A stretch of 64,000 bases of DNA, from NCBI RefSeq assembly GCF_029407905.1, contig NC_073630.1:51299001-51363000 (forward strand), written 5' to 3'. A program made the translations under genes and the position numbers. This stretch comes from Bubalus kerabau (taxonomy: Eukaryota > Chordata > Mammalia > Artiodactyla > Bovidae). The notes under the pieces are model-generated. The model searched no databases and was not told the origin of the DNA. It worked only from the letters and a program-made list of their open reading frames with translations. Position 1 is the first letter of the stretch; the number at the start of each line of letters is the position of its first letter. Below are positions 22,003-33,498 of this stretch, in pieces.

Positions 22003-22131
22003 AGAAAAGAAATGACAACTCATTCCACTATTCTTCCTGGGAGATCCTGTGAACACAGGAGCCTGTCAGGCTGCAGTTCATGGGATCGCAAAGATTGGCC
22101 ATGATTGAAGTGACTTAGCATGAGCATGCAA
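22003..22131 (+). mobile_element. Bov-A-type SINE fragment, diverged
   Basis: AAATGACAACTCATTCCACT through GGAGCCTGTCAGGCTGCAG and ATTGAAGTGACTTAGCATG; a sense Bov-A monomer without a tRNA head. Confidence 0.8.
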
Positions 22132-23754
22132 GATTGTCTACTCAGTCCTGGAGGAAGTGGTGATGACTAGCTAACTTTTATTACTTAGATGATCTAATGC
22201 TTCCAGAGTGAGGGGCTTCATCTCTTATTCAATATAGGGCAGATTCCAACACTGCCTCCTTTCCTCGGATACCTTGAAAAACTTCTTGCTCTCAGCAATC
22301 ATGTGGGCAGTCCCTTAAGTCATGACTAGGTTTACATCCAGATCTTTCTGACCTGATTTCCCCAAGTGTTTTTTGTTGTTGTTTGTTTTGTTTTGCATTA
22401 CTGTCAGAGAAGAATAATCTCTCTTTAGGGTGTTAAGTTATAAGTAAGGTTATTTGGAATCATCTTGTTTTCTTGCATATCTGCTGTGATATCACCCAAG
22501 AAACAAAAAGCATCTCCAGATTCACAGAAGGCAGGGGGATACAAGTAGCTTTGATTGCCTGGAGGTATGCATATTGGGGAACTTAGTAGTAGACTGTAGG
22601 AAGATTTCTGAGTTTGTTCATCATAAATCAAGAAGTTCTCCAGAGCACTTCTTTAATCTGTCTGCCACATTATAAGCAAACTGCTCCTCATAATTCAGGA
22701 CACTTTTATTTATCTGGCATAAAGCCTGAATCTAGGGTTTTATCACCTGCCATATTTTAGCCCATGTGGATGAGATGTGGATAATACCAATGAAGGATGC
22801 CAAGTAAGGAGATGCACCTCAAGTCTGGATATTAATGCCTCCTATTACCCTTGCCTCAAGTTTGTATCTGGAAAATACGTATGCCTCTAAATAGGTCAAT
22901 GTAACTTAATCAATATAAGTCCTGACACTTTAACTGAAACAGGAATAAAAAGTACTCTCTCCTTGGGGCTTGCTTAAACAATTAAAATGATACAATGTAC
23001 CCACAAAATCATCCCATTTGGCCTCCATTGGAGAAGAAAGTGCTTTAGATTAAAGAATAGACCATCCCATCATCATGTTCCATCACATCACATCACAGTT
23101 AAAATATGGAGAACAACAGAGTAAGAACATATCACTGAACACTTGCATCAAATCATGCTTGACATGATTCGGCATTATAGAAAACATAGGTTAACAAATA
23201 CATTTAAATGTAGGCTAGTTTGAATGGTTGTTTAGTCATTTGCAACTAAAAATATCCTAACCTTTAGCATTAAACATATACAAAAACCAGGTTTTTCTTC
23301 TTCATAGTTAAGTTTACTTTTCACTCTACAAGTATACATTTTCTTTTTGCACAGTTGTCTGTAGAACATAAAGTATATGGGCAGCCACTAAAGTAGTTTG
23401 AGTCAAAGCTCATTTCCTATGACCAAGTTCATATTTCTCAAGGAGCTTAAACTTGAAGTAAGAAGACAAATCATAAAACACAAAGCAGTTTGAAAAAAAT
23501 TATCAGAGACCACACAAATGAACACATGAAGTGAGTAGACAATGTGGATATTAAATAAGGCAAAATGGATTATAGAGTAACTAGATTAAACACACACATG
23601 TGCACACACATATTTTAATTAAGAAGTAAGTGGTTATTGTGTTTTACAAAGTATTTTAAAAATAACTCATTTCTGTGGGAATGAAAATATGTAAATGAAT
23701 TATTTCTGCACCCAAACTACTTGGAGTCTAGAGGAAAGAGTAAGATATATAAGG
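22132..23754. other. Unassigned sequence, the longest single-copy-looking stretch of the left half
   Basis: About 1.6 kb in which I see no gene, no BovB, no SINE and no microsatellite of note apart from a short CACA/TGTG patch near 23590. ORFs do not exceed 70 codons. Confidence 0.4.
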
Positions 23755-23990
23755 TAACATGGCTTAATAGGTTTTGTCTGCACATATTTGCATTACATGA
23801 TTTTGAGTCAGGATTATGTGCCATTTAATCCTGGTTTGCCTATTCAGTGGGTATGCATCATTGCACCAGTCACTTAACCCTCCTAAGCTTGTACTTTCAT
23901 TTGTAAAAATAGCAATAATATTTTTTCTACCTTCAAAGTATTGTTGCTGAGATAATATATGCAAAGTGTTGCTTTCATTTAAATATTGGC
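23755..23990 (+). mobile_element. MIR SINE, nearly full length
   Basis: The complete MIR order is visible: ATGGCTTAATAG, TTTGAGTCAGGATTATG...AATCCTGG, CACCAGTCACTTAACCCTCC, TTTCATTTGTAAAAATAGCA, GTTGCTGAGATAATATATGC, and the TTTAAATATTGGCACTC tail. Confidence 0.75.
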
Positions 23991-24242
23991 ACTCAGGCCA
24001 TTATGCCTTATATCTTAGAGTTATGTCTATGTTAAATGATGAAAAAGTTCTACATATTGTTGTAAGATAGCAGAAATCTGTATGAATATCATAAGATAGA
24101 GTTTTAGCCAAAGTAAATGAACTTGGTTTGCATAAGGAATAATATTTGAGAAATTAGTAACTTTAGCATGAAGATGAATAATATGGAATACTGAGTAAAT
24201 AGATTGCAATTTAGCCAAACTAATACCAATTAATTGATGATA

Positions 24243-24767
24243 CGGAAAGTTATGACCAACCTAGATAGCATATTCAAAAGCAGAGGCATTGCTTTGCCAA
24301 CAAAGGTTCATCTAGTCAAGGCTATGGTTTTTCCTGTGGTCATGTATGGATGTGAGAGTTGGACTGTGAAGAAGGCTGAGTGCCGAAGAATTGATGCTTT
24401 TGAACTGTGGTGTTGGAGAAGACTCTTGAGGGTCCCTTGGACTGCAAGGAGATCCGACCAGTCCATTCTGAAGGAGATCAGCCCTGGGATTTCTTTGGAA
24501 GGAATGATGCTAAAGCTGAAACTCCAATACTCTGGCCACCTCATGCAAAGAGTTGACTCGTTGGAAAAGACTCTGATGCTGGGAGGGATTGGGGGCAGGA
24601 GGAGAAGGGGACGTCAGAGAATGAGATGCCTGGATGGCATCACTGACTCGATGGACATGAGTCTGAGTGAACTCCAGGAGTTGGTGATGGACAGGGAGGC
24701 CTGGCGTGCTGCGATTCATGGGGTCGCAAAGAGTCGGACACGACTGAGTGACTGATCCGATCTGATG
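24243..24767 (+). mobile_element. BovB LINE 3' end (about 525 bp) with open C-terminal RT frame
   Basis: Begins in the codons for KVMTNLDSIFKSRG and runs to the 3' end with short TGATC-type repeats. A 173-codon frame (24234-24755) is uninterrupted: VVMYGCESWTVKKAECRRIDAFELWCWRRLLRVPWTARRSDQ, then KLQYSGHLMQRVDSLEKTLM and the arginine-rich GGRRRRGRQRMR. It covers only the region after the RT catalytic core, so it has no enzymatic meaning. Confidence 0.93.
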
Positions 24768-24791
24768 TTATGCATAATGTTAAAAAAAATA

Positions 24792-25147
24792 AGTTGGACT
24801 ATAAAAAAGGTTGAGCACCGAAGAATTGAAGCTGCAATGAGATCAAACCGTCAATCCTAAAGGAAATCAACCCTGAGTATTCATTGGAAGGAATGATGCT
24901 AAAGCTGGAGCTCCAATACTTTGGCCACCTGATGCAAAGAGCCGACTCATTGGAGAAGACCCGATGCTGGGAAAGACTGAGGGTAGGAGGAGAAGAGGGA
25001 GACAGAGGATGAGATAGGTGGATGGTATCACTGACTCAATGACATGAGTTTGGTTAACTCTGGGAGATAGTGAAAGACAGGAAAGCCTGGTGTGCTGCAG
25101 TCGATTGGGTGGCAAACAGTCAGATACGACTTAGTGACCGAACAAGA
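24792..25147 (+). mobile_element. Second, older BovB 3' fragment
   Basis: Starts in the codons for SWTIKKVEHRRIEA, has lost about 50 bases after it, and continues to the 3' end (AGTCAGATACGACTTAGTGA). It is more diverged than the copy 25 bases upstream and lies in the same orientation. Confidence 0.88.
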
Positions 25148-25489
25148 CATACACAAAATATATTGTCTTTCGTGTACTCTTTTTCTTTGCATTACTCATT
25201 TTTGCATCTCAGGACCTGGCTGTCAAACAATCCACAGACCATTTTGAGGATTCTGTGTCAATGAGCCTGGTTTCCACATGAATATAAGCCAGAAAATGAT
25301 GTATTCTTATTTATAAAGTTATTCTTCTCAACATGTAGCAGGGAAGAAGTGATTGTTGGATTGAAGAGAGTGTAGTTATATATCTTGATAAATATCTTAA
25401 AAGGCAGAACTATTTTAGAAGGTTTTTTTTTAAAATAAGGACCATTATCTGTTCATGTGTTTCTCATCTCATTTATTAAATAATTATTG
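25148..25489. other. Unassigned sequence
   Basis: Nothing recognised in about 340 bases. Confidence 0.4.
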
Positions 25490-25611
25490 TGTTGGAGAAG
25501 GAAATGGCCACTCCAGTACTCTTGCCTGGAAAATCCCATGGACAGAGAAGCCTGGTAGGCTATAGTCCATGGGGTTACAGAGTCGGACACAACTGAGTGA
25601 CTTCACTTTTG
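25490..25611 (+). mobile_element. Bov-A SINE monomer
   Basis: Starts GTTGGAGAAGGAAATGG and ends CACAACTGAGTGACTTCAC; a single sense monomer without tRNA head. Confidence 0.9.
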
Positions 25612-25679
25612 ACAGAGAATAGCAGCTTTGAGTGCTTTCCTTTAGTCTCTTAAAATGTCCTAGTAGGCTGAGTGTTGAG

Positions 25680-25943
25680 TCACAGCCTCTGTAGGGCAAA
25701 GAGAGACAGAAGAGAGAGGTAGACACCCCAGATTGGAAGGTGGCAGGCTTAATAAGTAAGCAAACTTACGTGTGAGGCTTGTCTTGGTTGGCACAAGATG
25801 AGCAGACTGCCATGCCCTCTGGCCTGAATCATAAAAGTTTATATAGAGGCCTTAGTAGGGTTCAGTCATGTGTGCTGTCCAGATGGTCTCAACAGCATAT
25901 TGACTCTCAAGCCTGAGTCCTTAACGCAACACCACCTGTGGAA
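25680..25943. other. Possible LTR fragment, perhaps continuing at 26525-26640
   Basis: The stretch contains GCAGGCTTAATAAG and purine/pyrimidine-rich blocks that look like LTR sequence. Similar-looking sequence continues after the BovB insertion (26525-26640). I could not find TG...CA ends or a polyadenylation signal that would prove this. Confidence 0.25.
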
Positions 25944-25956
25944 ACAGTGGTGGTGG

Positions 25957-26515
25957 TAGTGTTCAGTCACTCAGTCCTGTCCAACTCTTTGTGACCCCAT
26001 GGACTGCAGCATTCCAGGCTTTCCTGTCCTAAACCAACTCCCAGAGCTTGGTCAAATTCATGTCCTTTGAGTCAGTGATGCCATCCAACCATCTCATCCT
26101 CTGTCATCCCCTTCTCTTTCCACCTTCAATCTTTCCCAGCATCAGGATCTTTTCCAATGAGTCAGCTCTTCGCATCAGGTGGCCAAAATACTGGAAATTC
26201 AGCTTCAGCATCAGTCCTTCCAATGAATACTCAGGGTTGATTTCCTTTAGGATTGACTAGTTTGATCTTTCAGTCCAAGGGACTCTCAAGAGTATTCTCA
26301 AACACCACAGTTCAAAAGTATCAATTCTTCAGCTCTCAGCCTTCTTTGTGGTCCAACTCTCACATCCACGCATGACTGCTGGAAAAACCATAGCTTTGAA
26401 AATACGGACCTTTGTTGGCAAAGTAATGTCTCTGAATTTTAACATGCCATCTAGGTTTGTCATATCTACTCTTCCAAGAAGCAAGCATCTTTTAATTTCA
26501 TGGCTGTAGTCACTG
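25957..26515 (-). mobile_element. BovB LINE 3' part
   Basis: Antisense, from the 3' end (GTTCAGTCACTCAGTCCTGT) to the codons for HEIKRCLLLGRVDMTNLDG. The 81-codon frame 26329-26574 covers part of it. The 6-bp string ACAGTG lies near both edges (25944 and 26519). Confidence 0.9.
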
Positions 26516-26640
26516 TTCACAGTGTGGGAAGCTTGTAAACTCCAAGTACAGGGGAGCAGACGAGGAGACCCCAATTGCCTGGGTCCAGCTCAAGGGTCTA
26601 CTAGCAAGCATGTCCTTTTGATGACCTCCAAGTCATAATT

Positions 26641-27077
26641 ATTTTGGGTATAATGTGGAAAATATTTTTTAATTAACTCTTTTAGGAAATAAAAGAATCT
26701 TGCTCAAAATCCTAAAGTATTATATAACAACACATTTATACTCATCTATTTAGTTAATATGTTTATTCCAAGGGATCTCTTGAAACTGCTTCATTTGGCT
26801 TCTTTTATTGTGCTTAAAATTGGAGGTAATAATTTGCTTAAGTAGGTTTCAGAAACAGTGTAAAGGCTATCACTCTTAGCTATTTTCTAACTCATATACT
26901 TAATTAATTTTTTTTAAAAAGCAAACTATTTTGTTAACACCCAATGTGAATAGAAATAGTTTTGTATGGAGAGTCCCAGGGCTTAATAAATAGTATGATT
27001 CAGTAACCAAATCTTTTATTAAAGAATATCTGTGCCTACATGTTACTTGAAAAATTTTAGAGTTCCAATTAATTGTG
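26641..27077. other. Unassigned AT-rich sequence
   Basis: Nothing recognised. Confidence 0.4.
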
Positions 27078-27516
27078 TAGTTGACCCTTTAACAATGCAG
27101 TGGTTAGGGGTGCTGACCCTACTTATGATTGAAAATCCACATATAATTTATTGTCTGCCCTACATGTCCTTGGGCTTCCTTGGTGGCTCAGATGGTAAAG
27201 AATCTGCCTGCAATGCAGGAGACCCGGGTTTGATCCCTGTATCAGAAAGATTCCCTAGAGAAGGGAAAGACAACCCACATCAGTGTTCTTGCCTGGACAA
27301 TTTCGTGGACAGAGGAGCCTGGTGGGCTACAGTCCATGGTGTCTCAAAGAGTCAGACACGACTGAGTGACTGACACTTTTACATATCCTCAGTTCCTCTG
27401 TATCTATGGATTACACCAATATGGACCCTATAGTACTATGATGCTTACTATTGAAAAAATCTGCATATAAGTGGACATATGTAGTTCAAAACCACATTAT
27501 TCAAGGGTCAGCTGTA
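27078..27516. mobile_element. Tigger-like (pogo/mariner-type) non-autonomous DNA transposon, split by a SINE
   Basis: The ends form terminal inverted repeats: GTTGACCCTTTAACAATG after a TA on the left and the complement of CAGCTGACCCTTGAATAATG before a TA on the right. TA target duplications and this terminal repeat are characteristic of Tigger/MER-type elements. Internal sequence is about 230 bp once the Bov-tA at 27171-27379 is removed, too short for a transposase. The subfamily name is not secured. Confidence 0.7.
27171..27379 (+). mobile_element. Bov-tA SINE
   Basis: A full sense element (GGCTTCCTTGGTGGCTCAG to CACGACTGAGTGACTGACAC). Flanks CTACATGTCCT and TTACATATCCT are a probable diverged target duplication. 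It interrupts the DNA transposon. Confidence 0.92.
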
Positions 27517-28559
27517 CATAGTGTCACCCTTCAAATCCCCTTTCCCTTCCTCCTTAATTTTCTCATGGCATAAAATTGTTTCAGGGCACCTTCTTTATCA
27601 AGTCTTTTAAATTTTCCCAGTAAGTAATTCAGAAATCTTTTTAACACCTCTTCCTCAGTTCAGATTTCCCATCTCCTTTACTCTTAGCTTTTTACTGTGT
27701 AGATAAATCAATCTTCTCCATCTAAATATGTTCTCTTCTTCACTTGTTCTGCCCTGTCTCTGGCTGAGTAAATGCAGTTCTAATGAGATGGAAATATGGG
27801 GAAGGGATCAGAGCAGGGAGAGACAGAAAGCAATAGAAAGGAGTACTCAGACATAAATAAATTGTGTCCTGATCAGATATATTTTAAATAGCTTTAAAAG
27901 AAGAAATGTTCAAGATGAATGGAGATAATGTCAAGGAAGCTGCATATTTCTCAGTAAACTTGATGTTTTATTTTTTATAAGATGTTCTACACATAATATA
28001 AAATTCATTTAATTCAAAATGAGATATTCTTGGTGATTTTTTTTTGTATGTTAAAAAAGTTCACTGCAAAGTGTCTACTGTGGTTTTGCTTTGAAAATTT
28101 AGGAATCAAACCTTAATGAGTGTCAAAATGAGAAGCATCTCTTTGAAGCACCATGAATCTTTTAATGTCTCTGTTACACTATTTTTCAGTGATAATCAGT
28201 AACTCTAACAAGGAGCTCATCTCAAAGCCTCTGCCTGAGGCCAGGTACATCTCACCTCCTCTGCAGGATATTGTTGCATTCAGTTAGCAAAGGGCAATCT
28301 TAAACATAGTAGTTGTATGTTTTTCTCCTTTTTTTTCAATTTGAGTTTAATTGAAATTAGTACACTTTTTTATTAGTAAGGAACTTTATACTGATGATAA
28401 TCCTAGCATTGAAGAAAAAATAGTCTGAAATATGACAATATTTATTACATGCTTTTATTTTTGAAGGCAACAAACTGTAGTTGCATGAGTGTGAAATAAA
28501 TGATTTCTCCTTACTATTGTCAGTAAGGAGAACTTCTTGAAAATGTATTCCAAACTCCA
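27517..28559. other. Unassigned sequence
   Basis: About 1 kb without recognised genes or repeats. Confidence 0.4.
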
Positions 28560-28570
28560 AAGGACAGATT

Positions 28571-28783
28571 GTTGCTGTTGCTTAGTTGCTCAGTCATGTC
28601 TGACTCTTTATGACCCCATGGACTGTAGCCCACCAGGCTCCTCTGTTCATGGAATTTTCCAGGCAAGAATACTTGAGTGGGTTGCTGTTTCCTACTGCAG
28701 CAGATCTTCCCCACCCAGGGACTGAACCTGTGTCTCCTGCATTGGCAGGCACGTTCTTTACCACTATGCCACCTGGGGAGCCT
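28571..28783 (-). mobile_element. Bov-tA SINE with target-site duplication
   Basis: Antisense element from GTTGCTGTTGCTTAGTTGCT to CCACCTGGGGAGCCT. Flanked by AAGGACAGATT (28560-28570) and AAGGGCAGATT (28784-28794), ten of eleven bases identical. Confidence 0.93.
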
Positions 28784-28889
28784 AAGGGCAGATTAGGAAA
28801 GTAAAATATCAGGAGGAATAGTATATAATAGTCAAAGAGTATGTGTTTGGGAGATAGGAACACATTAATTTAGCTGGGATTATAACTCA

Positions 28890-29136
28890 TATAATAATAA
28901 TTTTTTATTGAGCAGTTACTGGGATACACATGAGCCCTTTGTGCATCAACTCATTTAAATGTATATCAGTGCTATAAATTTGCTATTAATATTTTTCCAA
29001 ATATAAAATTAGTGACTAAGTCTTAGAGAGGTAAAAGATATTACCCATAGATACATACTAAAGGAATGGAAAAGAAAGAGTTCAAACACAAGTTGAAATT
29101 CCAAAGTCCATGCTTCTAATTATTAGAGTATACTGC
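28890..29136 (-). mobile_element. MIR SINE, nearly full length
   Basis: Antisense order: ATAATAATAATTTTTTATTGAGCAGTTACT, CAACTCATTTAAATG, AGTCTTAGAGAGGTAAAAGATATTACCC, and AGTCCATGCTTCTAATTATTAGAGTATACTGCC at the tRNA-like end. A Bov-A landed at its edge. Confidence 0.8.
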
Positions 29137-29145
29137 CACTTTAAT

Positions 29146-29275
29146 TGGAGAAGGAAATGGCAACCCACTCCAGTGTTCTTGCCTGGAGAATCCCAGGGAC
29201 GGGGAGCCTGGTGGGCTGCCGTCTATGGGGTCGCACAGAGTCGGATACAACTGAAGCGACTTAGCAGCAGCAGCA
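29146..29275 (+). mobile_element. Bov-A SINE monomer with target-site duplication
   Basis: A young-looking monomer ending in CTTAGCAGCAGCAGCA. A perfect 11-bp direct repeat, GCCACTTTAAT, lies at 29135-29145 and 29276-29286. Confidence 0.96.
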
Positions 29276-29286
29276 GCCACTTTAAT

Positions 29287-29759
29287 CTTGTGACTTAAAT
29301 ACCAGCTGTATGAAATAGGATGTTCTCTACTTCATTTAAGTAGAAGAACAGTTGAATAAATTGTATTGGGAAGCTCACAGAAGATCCAGAAGGGATGGAG
29401 TCAGGCTTGGAGGCTACTCTTTAAGGATAAGCTAATTACACGGTGGGGAAGTCCAGGGAGGACCCACTATAGTATCTGTTGGGCACAGACATTGAAAGTC
29501 ACACCACTCACTTCCTCACTGACACTGCTGCCACTCCAAAGCATGGATTCTCTAGCTACTACTTCTTCACATTGTTCTGTCTGGTTAAGTCCCCACTCAA
29601 GTGTCTGAGGGAGTCTACCTGCAAGGAAAACTTAGAAAGAAAGTTCAGGAAAAATCTTTCCCAAGACCTCATCAGCAGCATTGTTTTCCTTAGTCCCTTA
29701 TGGTTCTTTGTATTTTTATAACTGAGCAGAGCCCTGTGAAGCCTTCATGAGACAGGTAC
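29287..29759. other. Unassigned sequence
   Basis: Overlapping 80-codon ORFs with no recognisable domain. The stretch may belong to the retroviral LTR that follows, but I see no evidence. Confidence 0.35.
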
Positions 29760-30459
29760 CCTCCCCCTGCACCCATCATGTTCTCCACTTGACTCTTGTT
29801 TGTGAAAAACAAACAAACAAACAAAAAAAGCTTTAGCCATAGAATAGATTTAATCCAGGAAGTGAGAAAATGCGGAAGCAAAGAAAACAGTCAAGCGAGA
29901 CAAAATAATAAGTTTAGCCATTAAGTAACTTCATGGACCTTTAGTTCCTCCTCAAGGGCTATACATAGTTTTCTGAGCCATATCCTTTGAGCTGTTTTGT
30001 AAATACTGAAACCCCCACCTTTTGGAAGAAATTAACTACGTGATGACAAGACTATAGCCATAACATAAGCTATTCCATTTTTCATAATTCCAAGAACTGG
30101 CCTCAAGAAATGGGAATAAAATGACCCAGCAAGTAAAGATTAATTATGCTTAAAACAATGAAGATGATGCTGACCAGATCACCACATGACCAATTTCAAG
30201 ATAATTTTTGGAGTTAGTTGTGCTGTTCTTCATATAACTCCCTTTCACCATATCCTCCCATACCTGTGCACCCCTGAAACTCCTTTTTAAAAGCTCTTTC
30301 CCCTGATCAGCAGTGAGAAATTGGTTCTTTGGGACATGAGTCCCCCTTCTCCTCAGGATTGCTAGCTTCCTTAATAAAGTTATCTTTCCTTTTATCCAAT
30401 GCTTGTCTCTCAGTATTGGTTTCTTGAGCAACAAACAGCTAAACCTGAGTTTGGTAACA
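29760..30459 (+). mobile_element. Endogenous retroviral LTR, 5' edge uncertain
   Basis: The right half has LTR features in order: ACCAGATCACCACATGACCA, a CTCCTTTTTAAAAGCTCTTT promoter-like block (about 30281-30300), the polyadenylation signal AATAAA at 30373-30378, a T-rich GTCTCTCAGTATTGG block, and an end in GGTAACA at 30459. I could not fix the left TG end or a target duplication. A (CAAA)n run at 29805-29825 lies inside. Class is probably ERV1; family not identified. Confidence 0.55.
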
Positions 30460-31274
30460 TTTTTGTGTTCAAAACATGTACTCTGTACTATAGCTAACCG
30501 TGTGTGTATTTGCATTTTCCAGTGTAAATATTTAGTTCAGGAGTAGATATAAACATTTTTGCCTCTCCCAGCGATCCTAGCATAGTACCTTGCCTATAAT
30601 TTATCATCATTTCTTTCAGTGGACTGAGCTGAATACTGCTCTTGGAATAAGGAGGAAACAAAGACAGAGCTACTGGAATAATTCCTGCCAAGGGAAATGG
30701 TGAGTCATATTTCTCAATTCCTGTTCCAGAATGCTTTAACCATGCAATGGTAAATTCTACATAAATTACTTCCCTCTACTTTCCTAATCATAGGCAGAAC
30801 TATTTCCCTTTTAAGGTTTTTAGTAGTGTCTTTCTATTTATATGGTTAGAAGAATGGGTACACTGTCTGCTCATGATCATTGAAGGTAATGATAGTAGAA
30901 TTTCATTTGATACATTGTAGACTCTTCAGGCTAAGGGCTAAAAATCATTTATTAGAATGTTTCTCATTTAGAAAATTGGAAAAAAAGAAAGGCTGAGCCA
31001 AGAGATTATGAAATGACCTCTATCTCCTTACTGAATTAAGCTGGGATGCTGTGTGTTCCTACTGAACTTTGTTTTTGAGTATAAGAACCCTTTCTGCTGC
31101 CCATTGCATTTATCTGGTTAGAAGTTGTAACATGCACTAGACTCAGAATTTGATTAATTAATTAATTCTGTTTTGAGAAACTTTTATACACTTTTAAGGT
31201 TACATTATATTTTCAGTTATTACAAAATATTGGTTGCATTCCCCATGCTGTTCAATACGTCCTTAGCATACCTT
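30460..31274. other. Unassigned, with a short L2-like segment
   Basis: The segment near 30560-30600 (CCCAGCGATCCTAGCATAGT) resembles the L2 3' tail. Nothing else is recognised. Confidence 0.35.
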
Positions 31275-31375
31275 GGGAGGTACAAATTATTGAGTATAAG
31301 ATAGAGTCAGAACTTCTTGAGATCAAGTACCATGTAGTAGGTACTTCATAAATCAGTGTTAATTGTGGGTGAGAA
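31275..31375 (+). mobile_element. L2 LINE 3' tail
   Basis: GAACTTCTTGAGATCAAGTACCATGTAGTAGGTACTTCATAAATC follows the conserved L2 3' end (gene-desert mammalian repeat) with moderate divergence. Confidence 0.5.
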
Positions 31376-31599
31376 AAAACAACCTATTTGATTATTATGT
31401 TCTTTATGTGGCTTAGGACTGATATCCATTATTTGTCCCTTATTTGTAAATTACTTAAATATCACAAGGACCAAAATATAAGAGGTTTGATCTTAAAGAG
31501 AATTGTATAGTCTTAGACATTCTTGCTCTGGATGAAATTACTCAAGCTAAAAGACGTCTACTAAATCATATAAGGTAACATCAGAAAGACCTTTTTGGT

Positions 31600-31900
31600 T
31601 ACAGTGATAGAGATCAGGGTGGCTCAGACCAAGCTTATTGCAGCAGCAGTGAAGCATCAGGGGAGAGAAGTTTGGGATTCTGAATGTATTTTGAGATCAA
31701 AACTAATTTCATTTCCTAATGAACTGACGAAGTTTGTGAGATAAAAAAGGGGAATTAAAGATGCTTTCAAGATTTTTAGTCTGAGTCACTAGAAACAAGA
31801 AGGAGGAAATTTCTTGGGTTGTTGAAAAGAGCTCAAGATAAGATTTGATGGGAAGATTGAGAGCTCAGGATCAAACATGCTGAGTTTTCTCTTATTGCAT
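31600..31900 (+). repeat. Old mammalian interspersed repeat, family not assigned
   Basis: The order GATCAGGGTGGCTCAGACCA, TTCTGAATGTATTTTGAGAT, CTGACGAAGTTTGTGAGATA, and GATTTTTAGTCTGAGTCACT matches a dispersed mammalian sequence I have seen repeatedly, but I cannot name its family with confidence. Confidence 0.4.
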
Positions 31901-32531
31901 CTTTGTCAGTTTCATTTTAGACCTAAGCCATAAAAGGGTCGAGGAAAACATCTTCCTCCCCTACAACACTGGTAGGTAGTTGATGTAGATGTTAACTTTG
32001 GAAGCTGTATTAACCTTTTCAGAGAATTAGGATTGTAATTTTGAGGAAAGAAAAAATGATATGATATAGTTCTGTAGGAGAGATGAATGGGTCCGGAAAA
32101 CAGTCAGATTATTAGGCAGCATACGGATCCACTTGAATTTGTGGCTGTGAATTTAATGAAACCAGTCATGGTGGACATACAGCCATGTTTAGAGGCAGGA
32201 GAACAGTCTGTTTAGTGGATTTTATTGCAGTATGATTTTTGCCAAATAAATACAGTGAAGCAGAAAAAAGCATGTGTTTGGATGGTTTAGGCAGATGAGT
32301 GATTATAATAAACAACAGAATTAAACTGCCTAAAATGGGGGATTAAGCCATTAATGAAGGTGATATACAAAATTATTTAATAGAGGTATCCATTCAGGTA
32401 CAGAATCTGGTGCGGTGGAATGCTTAGGAATTTTGGTGTTAAATCAAGAGTGTAAACAAGACAAACTTGCTATAACTTTTAAATACTAAGTTGGTTCAAA
32501 AAAGCAAGCAAACATGCACACGCATGCATGT

Positions 32532-32551
32532 GCACACACACACACACACAC
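32532..32551. repeat. (CA)10 microsatellite
   Basis: A short CA run after CACGCATGCATG. Confidence 0.9.
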
Positions 32552-32552
32552 T

Positions 32553-33498
32553 CTTAACATTATTATAGTATCTTTCTTTTCACCCTGTCTCAAGATATTT
32601 GTTTGGAAGATTGGAATTGCGGATAGTCCTGTTCATGGAGAATATCTCACATCTTTTTTAATGAGAAAGAATGCTGAGATATACTGTCATCACCACATCA
32701 AGATGGACTGAGTGGTGGAATGTGATTGCCAACAAAGAGAGTGTACAAAATAAACAAGCATATCCTTGCAAAAAAAAAAAAAAGAATCCACAGAATCAAA
32801 TGTTCAGTGCTGTGGTTGTTACATTCCTTTCATTCATCATTTCAAGCTGCGTTATTTTGATGGCTTTTCAGCTGTGAGATGACTGGTGCTGATGCAGAGA
32901 TAATGAAATACTGAAAGCCTCAAACAACAGAAATGTCTGTAACTGGTAATGGGCATCCTCCTTCAGTTTATTAACTCCAGCTGTGCATGTTGACTATTTT
33001 TGTGAAGAGGTGCCACATGAGACGAATACTGAATGGGAAAAACAGGATCTGATGTCAGAAACAACTGGTCACATGAAGTCTGTATTACAAGATAGGTTGA
33101 GGAAACTGACCCTGCTACCCATCACCGCCTTGAAGCACATCCCTGTGTTCATCAAGATAAAATGTGACCAATGTAAGTTTCTCTTTGTGGAGGTGTGTCA
33201 ACCTCAGTGTTCACAGTGGCATTTAATAACAAACCTACTGATTATGTACCCACCAGCACTCTGAGCAGTATCACCTAATAGTCAAGGTATTGAAGTGTGA
33301 CTGAGTATTTTCTCATATCAAGATGTTCTGATAGGATAAAACTTTAATTTCACGTAGAGTAAGATTGAGAATACTTGCTACCTTATTCTTCACCTTTCTT
33401 TTTAAATTGATTATTACATTCTGATTTCATGTCCATTTTAACTACATAGAGAAAAAAACAAACAAACTAACTAAAAAGAAGTAAATTAGGGGATGGGA
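32553..33498. other. Unassigned sequence with one unexplained ORF
   Basis: No repeat family recognised apart from an A-rich run at 32770-32782. It contains the 93-codon frame at 32983-33264 listed separately. Confidence 0.4.
32983..33264 (+). other. Unrecognised ORF, 93 codons
   Basis: The frame has no ATG at its listed start (GTG) and continues a few codons upstream. It reads HVDYFCEEVPHETNTEWEKQ and later CDQCKFLFVEVCQ, and matches no family I know and no transposon in this window. Internally, AAT|GTAAGT at about 33173 resembles a splice donor and TTAACTCCAG before 32981 a weak acceptor, so an exon of about 195 bases is conceivable. No promoter, start context or neighbouring exon is visible. 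A random open frame in non-coding DNA is the more likely explanation. Confidence 0.2.

Noticed and set aside
29366..29721. Two overlapping 80-codon ORFs as a possible gene
   Set aside because: Different frames, no domain and no homologue recognised; they lie beside an LTR and are probably non-coding.
32690..33264. Processed pseudogene with poly(A) at 32770
   Set aside because: The A-run lies upstream of the ORF on the same strand, no duplication flanks it and no parent gene is recognisable.
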